From: Candidatus Kinetoplastibacterium sorsogonicusi
GTDB lineage: Bacteria > Pseudomonadota > Gammaproteobacteria > Burkholderiales > Burkholderiaceae_B
Direction of reading: 5' to 3'
Assembly (NCBI RefSeq): GCF_003072465.1
Contig: NZ_CP025628.1
Span: 517,501 to 581,500, forward strand
DNA: 64,000 nucleotides
Positions 27,121 to 35,600 of this stretch are shown here, piece after piece. The notes under the pieces were generated by a model. It searched no databases, was not told the origin of the DNA, and saw only the letters and a program-made list of their open reading frames with translations. The position numbers and the translations under genes were made by a program. Position 1 is the first letter of the stretch, and each line of letters starts with the position of its first letter.

Positions 27121-28887
27121 ATGGCAATTTTAGAACCATTAACGAAAGAAAAAACTAATTTTATTAAAAATATAATAGAAAAAGATTTAAAAAATAACTT
27201 ATTCAAAAATAAATTATGGGCAGGATATCCAGCTCCATCTTATAAACAAAATAAAAATAAAATTGACAAGGCAAAAATTCGTACAAGATTCCCACCTGAA
27301 CCAAATGGTTATTTACATATTGGGCATGCTAAAAGCATTTTTTTAAATTTTAGTTTAGCATTAAATTATAATGGTAGATGCCATTTAAGATTTGATGATA
27401 CTAATCCTGATAAAGAGAATTCAGAGTATGTTGAATCTATTATAAAAGCTATAAAATGGCTAGGATATAGTTGGGATACAGATGGTGAAAATAATTTATA
27501 TTATGCAAGTGATTATTTTGAATATATGTTTGAATTTGCTGAAAGTATGATAGAAGGCGGATATGCTTATATAGATGAACAAACTCAAGATGAGATTAAA
27601 TTAAATAGAGGTACATTAACAGAGCCTGGCAAAAATTCTCCTTGGAGAAATAGACCAATCCATGAATCTTTATCTTTATTTAGAGACATGCGTGATGGAA
27701 AATTTCCTAATGGACATTTAGTTTTGCGAGCAAAAATAGATATGAGCTCACCAAATATTAATTTAAGAGATCCTATAATATATCGTATACGTCATATTGA
27801 GCATTATCGTACTAAAAAAAAATGGTGTATATACCCTATGTATAATTGGGCTCACCCAATAGAAGATGCATTAGAAGGTATCACACACAGTATATGTACA
27901 TTAGAATTTGAAGATCAACGTCCATTTTATGATTGGACTCTTAATATTTTATATAATTTAAATAAGATTAATAAACCATTTCCTAGACAATATGAATTTT
28001 CAAAATTAAATTTAACTTATATAGTTACAAGCAAAAGAAAATTATTACAATTGATTGAAGGTAATTATGTAGAAGGATGGGATGATCCTAGGATGCCTAC
28101 TATATTAGGATTATGTAGAAGAGGATATACTCCAAACTCTATACTTAATTTTTGTGAAAAAATACCTATCTCTAAATCTGAATCTACTATTGACTATTCT
28201 ATTCTTGAACAATCATTACGTGATGAGCTAGAGCTAACTGCAAAAAGATTCATGGCTGTAATTAATCCTTTAAAATTGATAATAACTAATTATCCTGAAA
28301 ATAAATCAGAAATTTGTTATGCACCAGTGAATCCACATAATCCGTCTGATGGAATCCGTAAATTTAATTTTTGTAGAGAATTATGGATTAATTTTGATGA
28401 TTTTTTAGAAAATCCTACTAAAGGGTATTTTCGTCTTTATCCTGGAAATATAGTAAGATTAAAATATAGTTATATAATAAAATGTACAAAATGCATAAAA
28501 GATCAAAATAATAACATTTTAGAAGTACATGCTGAATATATAGAAAATACAAAAAGTAATACTGAAGGATCTAATAAATTTAAGGTAAAAGGTAATATTA
28601 CTTGGGTAACTCAAAAATATTCTTCACATGCTAATGTTATATTATATGATAGATTATTTAATGATCCATATCCAGATTCTAGTGGTAAAAATTTTTTAGA
28701 TTATATCAATGATAAATCTAAAGTAGAAGCTAAAATTTGGTTAGAAGAAGGTATAGTCTTAGATCATAATGATTATTGGCAATTCGAAAGAATGGGTTAT
28801 TTTAAATTAGATAAAAAACAAACAAATCATATACCTATCATAAATAGAATAGTTACATTAAAAGATTCTTGGAAAAATTCTAAATAA
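27121..28887 (+). CDS. glnS: Glutaminyl-tRNA synthetase
   Basis: Class I synthetase charging tRNA-Gln directly. 588 aa. The HIGH motif is in PPEPNGYLHIGHAKSI, the KMSKS equivalent is VTSKRKL, and GWDDPRMPTILGLCRRGYTP follows; the C-terminal beta-barrels recognise the anticodon. The ATG at 27121 (MAILEPLTKEKTNFI) is preferred to an upstream in-frame TTG at 27082, because the length then matches betaproteobacterial GlnS. Its presence suggests direct Gln-tRNA formation rather than the GatCAB route, although gatCAB could still exist for Asn. minC starts at the next base. Confidence 0.95.
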   Translation: MAILEPLTKEKTNFIKNIIEKDLKNNLFKNKLWAGYPAPSYKQNKNKIDKAKIRTRFPPEPNGYLHIGHAKSIFLNFSLALNYNGRCHLRFDDTNPDKENSEYVESIIKAIKWLGYSWDTDGENNLYYASDYFEYMFEFAESMIEGGYAYIDEQTQDEIKLNRGTLTEPGKNSPWRNRPIHESLSLFRDMRDGKFPNGHLVLRAKIDMSSPNINLRDPIIYRIRHIEHYRTKKKWCIYPMYNWAHPIEDALEGITHSICTLEFEDQRPFYDWTLNILYNLNKINKPFPRQYEFSKLNLTYIVTSKRKLLQLIEGNYVEGWDDPRMPTILGLCRRGYTPNSILNFCEKIPISKSESTIDYSILEQSLRDELELTAKRFMAVINPLKLIITNYPENKSEICYAPVNPHNPSDGIRKFNFCRELWINFDDFLENPTKGYFRLYPGNIVRLKYSYIIKCTKCIKDQNNNILEVHAEYIENTKSNTEGSNKFKVKGNITWVTQKYSSHANVILYDRLFNDPYPDSSGKNFLDYINDKSKVEAKIWLEEGIVLDHNDYWQFERMGYFKLDKKQTNHIPIINRIVTLKDSWKNSK

Positions 28888-29571
28888 ATGAATACTACTA
28901 CACAATATTTATATTCAATAATAGACTTCAAAGGTATCACATTATATGCAATAAAATTAGTGATTTATTCTAATGATATTAATTTGATTAATATTAATTT
29001 AAGACAGCATATATCTAAAAATCCATTATTTTTTCAAAATGAATCTTTAATATTAGATTTAACAAATGTAAATGATGATATAGATGTAAAAGAATTACTT
29101 AATGTATTAAAACAGCATAAATTAAATATAATTGGTTTTAATGCAATAGGTAATAATTATAGTAATTTAATTATTTATGGTATCCCTTATATAGATAATA
29201 CTTATATTAATAAAAATTATAATAAACAAACTAGTATTCAAGAACCTACATTGATTATTAATAAACCATTGAGATCAGGGCAAAAAATATATGCAAAAAA
29301 TGCTGATTTAGTTATAATAGGAATGGTAAGCCAAGGAGCTGAAATCATTGCAGATGGTCATATTCATGTATATGGACCATTAAGGGGTAAAGCAATAGCT
29401 GGTGCTAACGGGAATGTGAAATCATGTATATTTACAACTCAATTAGACGCCGAGTTATTATCTATATCAGGTATTTATAATATGTTAGATAATAAGTTAA
29501 ATAAAAATATATATAATCGTCCAACATTAACTTATTTATATAATGAAAAATTATATATTGAATCAATTTAA
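28888..29571 (+). CDS. minC: Septum site-determining protein MinC
   Basis: Inhibitor of FtsZ polymerisation, carried to the membrane by MinD. 227 aa. The N-terminal domain (1-110) is weakly conserved. The C-terminal beta-helix is clear: LRSGQKIYAKNADLVIIG, then VSQGAEIIADGHIHVYGPLRGKAIAGANG and a dimer/MinD contact region. It abuts glnS with no spacer, so it may be read from the same transcript, and leads minD by 68 bases. Confidence 0.93.
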   Translation: MNTTTQYLYSIIDFKGITLYAIKLVIYSNDINLININLRQHISKNPLFFQNESLILDLTNVNDDIDVKELLNVLKQHKLNIIGFNAIGNNYSNLIIYGIPYIDNTYINKNYNKQTSIQEPTLIINKPLRSGQKIYAKNADLVIIGMVSQGAEIIADGHIHVYGPLRGKAIAGANGNVKSCIFTTQLDAELLSISGIYNMLDNKLNKNIYNRPTLTYLYNEKLYIESI

Positions 29572-29639
29572 ATAAGTTAATCTAATCTATTAAGTTTGAA
29601 TATTTTTTTGTAATAAAAAATTTTAAAGGTCAATTTATA

Positions 29640-30455
29640 ATGGCACGTGTAATTGTCATAACATCAGGAAAAGGTGGAGTAGGAAAAACTACTAGTAGTG
29701 CAAGTTTTTCTGCAGGTTTAGCTATGCATGGATATAAAACAGTAGTTATTGATTTTGATGTTGGTTTACGTAATTTAGATCTCATTATGGGATGTGAAAG
29801 AAGAGTAGTATATGATTTTGTAAATGTTATTAATAATGATGCTACACTAAATCAAGCATTAATTAAAGATAAATTAGTACAAAATTTATATATTTTACCT
29901 GCTTCACAAACTAGAGATAAAGATGCTTTAACTAAAGATGGTGTAGGAAAAATTATAAATGATTTAAAAAATATGGGTTTTGAATATATAGTATGTGATT
30001 CACCTGCAGGTATAGAAACAGGTGCTTTAATGGCTGCATATTTTGCTGATGATGCAATTATTGTTACAAATCCAGAAATTTCTTCTGTAAGAGATTCTGA
30101 TAGAATATTAGGTATATTGTCTTCTAAATCAAAGCGAGCTATTAATAATGAAGAACCGATAAAAGAATTTTTGTTAGTAACACGTTATAATGCTAAAAGA
30201 GCTATAAACGGAGAAATGTTATCTATTTCAGATATAGAAGATATTTTAAGAATAAATTTAATTGGAATTATACCAGAGTCTGAAAATATCCTAAGTGCTT
30301 CAAATCAAGGTATTCCTGTTATTCATATGGATAATACTGATGTATCAATAGCATATAAAGATTTAGTATCTAGATATCTAGGAAATGATATAGATATGAA
30401 ATTTATAAATTATGAAAAACCAGGCATATTAAAACGATTATTTAGAAGGAAATAA
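29640..30455 (+). CDS. minD: Septum site-determining ATPase MinD
   Basis: Membrane-binding ParA-type ATPase that places MinC. 271 aa, full length. Deviant Walker [16 protein letters not shown] at residues 8-22, [22 protein letters not shown] in two blocks, switch [11 protein letters not shown], and a C-terminal amphipathic membrane anchor [16 protein letters not shown] lies just ahead of the start. minE follows after one base. Confidence 0.98.
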   Translation: MARVIVITSGKGGVGKTTSSASFSAGLAMHGYKTVVIDFDVGLRNLDLIMGCERRVVYDFVNVINNDATLNQALIKDKLVQNLYILPASQTRDKDALTKDGVGKIINDLKNMGFEYIVCDSPAGIETGALMAAYFADDAIIVTNPEISSVRDSDRILGILSSKSKRAINNEEPIKEFLLVTRYNAKRAINGEMLSISDIEDILRINLIGIIPESENILSASNQGIPVIHMDNTDVSIAYKDLVSRYLGNDIDMKFINYEKPGILKRLFRRK

Positions 30456-30456
30456 A

Positions 30457-30708
30457 ATGTCTTTTTTATCATTTTTTTTAGGTACGCCAAAAAAGTCTGC
30501 ATTATTAGCAAAAGATAGATTAAAAATAATCTTAGCTCAAGAAAGATCTGAAGGATCTATTGATTATTTACCTCAATTACAAAAAGAATTAATTGAGGTA
30601 ATTTCTAAATATATAAAGGTAAATCCCGAAGATATAAAAGTTAACTTAGAAAGAGATGGATCTCTAGATATTTTAGAAGTAAAAATAGAAATGAATCAAA
30701 TTAAATAA
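30457..30708 (+). CDS. minE: Cell division topological specificity factor MinE
   Basis: Stimulates MinD ATPase and drives pole-to-pole oscillation. 83 aa. The N-terminal amphipathic segment is MSFLSFFLG, the MinD-contact helix [14 protein letters not shown], and the C-terminal dimerisation domain [29 protein letters not shown] in part. GGAAATAA precedes the start. Its stop directly abuts the stop of the convergent ettA; the transcript ends at a hairpin inside the ettA 3' end. Confidence 0.96.
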   Translation: MSFLSFFLGTPKKSALLAKDRLKIILAQERSEGSIDYLPQLQKELIEVISKYIKVNPEDIKVNLERDGSLDILEVKIEMNQIK

Positions 30709-32370
30709 TTATTTCAGACCTTTATATTTAAAGGTCTTTTTTTGTAATGATAATTGATTCTTATATTTTTCATATTCACTATAATTACCATCAAAGAATG
30801 TTATATTTGAATTTCCTTCAAATGCTAATATATGAGTTGATATCCTATCTAAAAACCATCTATCATGACTAATTACCATAATATTGCCAGCAAATTCTAA
30901 TAGTGCATCTTCCAAAGATCTTAAAGTTTCAACATCTAAATCATTAGATGGTTCATCTAATAGTAAAAAATTACCACCAGTAACTAAAGATAGTGCTAAA
31001 TGTAATCTACCTCTCTCTCCACCTGACAAAAATTTGATTTTTTTATTTTGATCACTACCTTTAAAATTAAATTTGCTTAAATAAGCTCTAGAAGATAATT
31101 CAAATTTTCCAATTTTTATAATATCAGATCCTTTTGAAAGAACTTCAAATACAGTTTTTTCTGAATCTATAAAATCGCGTAACTGATTAGCAAATGATAT
31201 TTTTACTGTTTTACCTAAAATAACTTCACCTGAATTAGGTTGTATTTTACCTGTTATAATATCAAATAGAGTAGTTTTACCAGTACCATTAGCTCCTATA
31301 ATTCCAACAATTGAACCTGCAGGTAATTTAAAATTTAAATTTTTTATTAAAATATTATTGTTATATGACATATTAATATTTTTTAATTCTAATACTTCAT
31401 TACCTAAGCGTTCACCTACTGGAATAAATATATCTTGAGTTTCATTTCTTTTTTGATATTCAAATGAAACAAGTTCTTCAAATTTATTTAAGCGAGCTTT
31501 AGATTTAACTTGTCTAGCTTTAGGATTTTGTTTAATCCATTCTAATTCTTTTAATATCGTTTTTTTACGAGAATTTTCTGAATTTTCTTCCTGTGATATA
31601 CGTAAATTTTTTTGCTCTAACCAAGAACTATAATTTCCTTTCCATGGAATACCGATCCCTCTATCCAATTCCAAAATCCATTCAGCCACATTATCTAAAA
31701 AGTATCGATCATGTGTAACCGCAATTACAGTACCATTAAATTTGTATAAAAATTTTTCTAACCAATCAACGCTTTCTGCATCTAAATGATTAGTTGGCTC
31801 ATCTAATAGTAATAAATCTGGTTTAGATAGCAATACACCACATAAAGCTACTCTCCTTTTTTCACCTCCTGAAAGATAACCTATTATTTTTGAAAAATCA
31901 GGAAGTCTAAGCGCGTCTGCTGCTATCTGTATACGATTATCTAAATCATCAATTCCACTAGAAGCAGACGCAGATAAAATTGCTTCTAACCTTGCTTGTT
32001 CAGAAGAAAGAAAATCAAAATCAGCATTTGGATCAGCATATAATTCATATATATTATTTAATTCTTGTCTTGCTTTAAATAAATTATCTACACTACTTTC
32101 TATAAAATCTTTTACTGTAATATTAGAATCAATAATAGGATCTTGTGGTAAATAACCAATTTTTATTCCTTGCATAACATTTATATTACCATCTATTTCT
32201 TGATCTATACCTGCAATGATTTTTAATAGAGTTGATTTTCCTGCTCCATTTAAACCCAAAACGCCTATCTTAGCTCCAGGTAAAAATGATAAAGATATAT
32301 CTTTTAGTATAGTTTTACCGCCTGCAATGATTTTGCTAACGCGGTTCATTGTATATATATATTGAGCCAT
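30709..32370 (-). CDS. ettA: Energy-dependent translational throttle protein EttA (ABC-F)
   Basis: 553-aa ABC-F protein that binds the ribosomal E site and gates the first elongation step according to ATP/ADP. It has two ABC domains: Walker A LGLNGAGKSTLLKI and GANGTGKTTLFDI, signatures YLSGGEKRRVALCG and LSGGERGRLHLAL, and Walker B LLLDEPTNHLD and LLLDEPSNDLD. The linker between (about residues 240-310, charged) corresponds to the P-site-tRNA-interaction motif, and N-terminal MAQYIYTMNRVSK is EttA-like. Its last codons also encode the minCDE terminator on the other strand. Confidence 0.95.
   Translation of the reverse strand: MAQYIYTMNRVSKIIAGGKTILKDISLSFLPGAKIGVLGLNGAGKSTLLKIIAGIDQEIDGNINVMQGIKIGYLPQDPIIDSNITVKDFIESSVDNLFKARQELNNIYELYADPNADFDFLSSEQARLEAILSASASSGIDDLDNRIQIAADALRLPDFSKIIGYLSGGEKRRVALCGVLLSKPDLLLLDEPTNHLDAESVDWLEKFLYKFNGTVIAVTHDRYFLDNVAEWILELDRGIGIPWKGNYSSWLEQKNLRISQEENSENSRKKTILKELEWIKQNPKARQVKSKARLNKFEELVSFEYQKRNETQDIFIPVGERLGNEVLELKNINMSYNNNILIKNLNFKLPAGSIVGIIGANGTGKTTLFDIITGKIQPNSGEVILGKTVKISFANQLRDFIDSEKTVFEVLSKGSDIIKIGKFELSSRAYLSKFNFKGSDQNKKIKFLSGGERGRLHLALSLVTGGNFLLLDEPSNDLDVETLRSLEDALLEFAGNIMVISHDRWFLDRISTHILAFEGNSNITFFDGNYSEYEKYKNQLSLQKKTFKYKGLK
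30716..30743 (+). terminator. Rho-independent terminator of minCDE inside the ettA 3' end
   Basis: Perfect 9-bp stem AGACCTTTA/TAAAGGTCT (30716-30724, 30729-30737) with a four-base loop, followed by a run of T to 30743. It starts eight bases after the minE stop. The same bases code for the last residues of EttA (KYKGL) on the minus strand. Confidence 0.9.
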
Positions 32371-32379
32371 TTGTAACTA

Positions 32380-32508
32380 TTAATTTTTCTTTATTTTTTC
32401 TAGCATTTTAAAAATAGTTTTTCCAGAAGTAGAAAATAACCTTTTAAATGTTTTACCAAGACAACGTCTTTCTAATGTATTTTTTCTAACACGTTTTATT
32501 TCTGCCAT
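32380..32508 (-). CDS. Unidentified 42-aa basic protein
   Basis: A short open frame between ettA and uvrA, starting MAEIKRVRKNTLERRCLG and ending LEKIKKN, with no recognised domain. It is strongly basic (about 15 Lys/Arg against four Asp/Glu), with one Cys at residue 16, and no signal peptide or membrane segment. AGGAT precedes the ATG at about 8-9 bases; an in-frame ATG at 32523 would add five residues. Charge and size suggest an RNA- or ribosome-associated peptide, but that is only a guess. It ends 9 bases before the ettA start, so the two could be one transcript. Confidence 0.55.
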   Translation of the reverse strand: MAEIKRVRKNTLERRCLGKTFKRLFSTSGKTIFKMLEKIKKN

Positions 32509-32638
32509 TATATTAATCCTCATAATTTTAAATGTATAGTATAATCTTACTTATAATATTATAATTTATTTTATTGTACAGTATAAAAATAATAATATTA
32601 TTATATTAATTTTATTATAATTTTTGTATAGGTCATTT

Positions 32639-35600
32639 ATGCAAAATAGCATTGAAGTATATGGAGCCAAACAAAATAATCTTAAAAATATTGATATTAG
32701 TATAAAAAAAAATCAATTAATAGTTATTACTGGTGTATCAGGTTCAGGTAAAAGTTCTTTTGCATTAGAAACAATTCATGCAGAAAGTAATAGATTATAT
32801 ATAGAAACTTTTTCAACATATATTAAACAATTTTTAGATAAAATTAATAGGCCTAATGTAACTAAAATTAATGGTTTACAACCTTCAATAGCAATTTCTA
32901 ATAAAAACCAAATTAAAAATTTTTATCATACTATTGGGTCAATTACAGACATTAATATGTATGTAAGATTATTATTTTTGCATAAAAGCAAGTTATTTTG
33001 TAAAAAATGCAAAAAATTGATAAAAAAATACGATACCAATTTAATAATATCAGATTTACAATCAAAATATTATGAATTAAAAAATCATATTGTATTTATT
33101 ACATTCCCAATCATTATTCCTGAAAATTTTTATATAGAAGACATTTTATCTGTTTTATTAAAAATAGGATATAGTAGAATTTTTTATAAAAAAACTTCTA
33201 AAGAATTTCATGTATTTCAAATATCAGATATTTTAGAAAATATAACAAATTATGATATTAAAGATATAATATATGTCATACAATATAAATCTAAATTACC
33301 TATACAAATAGAAAAAGATCATTTTTTGTTAGAAAATATAAATAAATCTTTAGATCAAGGAAAGGGGAAAATTTTAATTTTTTTTACGAATAATGATGTT
33401 ATAAATATTGAATTGAATTATAGCAATAGTCTTTATTGTTCTAACTGTAATATACATTACAATGAAGTAAATCAAAATTGTTTTTCCTTTCATTCTCCAG
33501 TAGGTGCTTGTGAATATTGTAAAGGTTTTGGGCATACTATAGAACCAAGTTTAGACTTAATAATACCTAATCAAAATTTAACCATAAAAGAAGGTGCAAT
33601 TAAGCTTTTACAAATTAAATCACACGAAAAATATAAAAATGATTTATTAAAATTTTTAAAAAAATTTAATATTCCATTAAATATACCATGGAAAGATCTT
33701 TATGATTCACAAAAAACTTTAATCTTATATGGAGAAAAACACCATGATACTCAACATAATTTTGTTGAATCTTGGGAAAATTATTGGTATGGAATAATAC
33801 CATTTTTTCATTGGTTAGAAACTAAATCATATAAAATTCAAATTAAAGTTTTGCTATCAAAATATAAAAAAAGAATATTATGTACTCAATGTAAAGGAAC
33901 TAGGATAAAAAATGAATTTTTATTATGGAGAATTGGTAGTAAAAATATAAAATTATCAGAAAATTTAAATGAACAAATATTAGATAGTAATAAAATTTTA
34001 AATAATCCAAATGGATTAAATATAAATGATATTATGTCTTTAGAAATATTTACATTATATAAGTATATACATTATTTATACTTGCATGATAAAGAAAATG
34101 AAACACATAATGTATATTTAGATCTTTTATCTAGATTACAGTTAATTTTAGATTTTGGATTGGGGTACTTAAATTTAAATAGAACAGTCAATACTTTATC
34201 TAGTGGTGAATTACAAAAAATTATAATTATAAAATCATTAGGCAATAATCTAACTAATACAATATTTATAATAGATGAACCTTCTACTGGTTTACATAAT
34301 AGTGACATAGATAAATTAATTAAAAATTTCCATAAATTACGTAGTAATAATAATACAGTTATTGTTATTGATAATAATCCGAAAATTATTTTATCAGCTG
34401 ATACAATTATAGAAATAGGTCCTGGTCCTGGCAAAGATGGTGGTAATATTGTATTTAATGGTGATATTAAAAATTTTATAAATTCTAATACATTAACAGC
34501 ACAATATATTAAAAAAGAAAAATTAATAGTACGTAATATTTATAATTTTCAAATAGATCAATTACCAAAAATTATTGTTCAAAATATTTGTGTAAACAAT
34601 TTAAAAAATATTAAAATTGAACTTCCTATTGGTAAACTCACATGTATTACTGGTATATCTGGATCTGGTAAATCTACATTGATCAACAATGTTATAAGCA
34701 AAATTTTAGAAAAATCTAACAATTTTATATGTACTTCAGGAATTGAAAATATCAAAAAAGTAATTTTAGTAGATCAATCTAAAGTAATTAATACAAAAAA
34801 ATCGATTATTGCAACTTATATCAAAGTTTATGATTTAATTAGAAAATTATTTGCTCAATTATCAACGTCTATAGCAAAAGGATATACTCAAGGATCGTTT
34901 AGTTTTAATACTGGAAATGAAAGATGTTTATTTTGTAATGGTATTGGTTATGAAAATATAGATATAAAGTTTATATCAGATATACATTGTATATGCCCAG
35001 AATGTAATGGTACTCGTTTTCAATCTGACATCCTAAATATAAAATTAGAAAACTTGAAAATTAATAAAAAAGCTAATATATCTGAAGTATTAAATATGTC
35101 TATATCTGAAGCAGTTGAATTTTTTACAGATATTAATATTTTAAAAAAATTGAGAAAAATTCAGGATATAGGGCTAGGATATATATTATTAGGACAATCT
35201 TTAACTACATTATCTGATGGTGAATTACAAAGATTAAAGTTAATTACATATATATCTAATATTAATGAAAATCAAAAAGATAGTTTGTTTATTTTTGATG
35301 AACCTACAAAAGGCTTACATTTTGAAGATATTAATAATATATTATCAATATTTTATGATTTATTAAAATTTCAAAATACTATTATAGTAGTAGAACATAA
35401 CTTAGATTTTATTAAGATTTCTGATTGGATTATAGAGTTGGGACCTGGTAGTGGATTAAATGGAGGCGAAGTTGTAGCTACTGGTAAATTAGATGATATT
35501 ATTAATAATAATGTATCATTAACAGGATTAGAATTAAAAAAATATATTGACTACATTGATAAATCATCGATTTTAAATCAAAAATATATAAATAATATAC

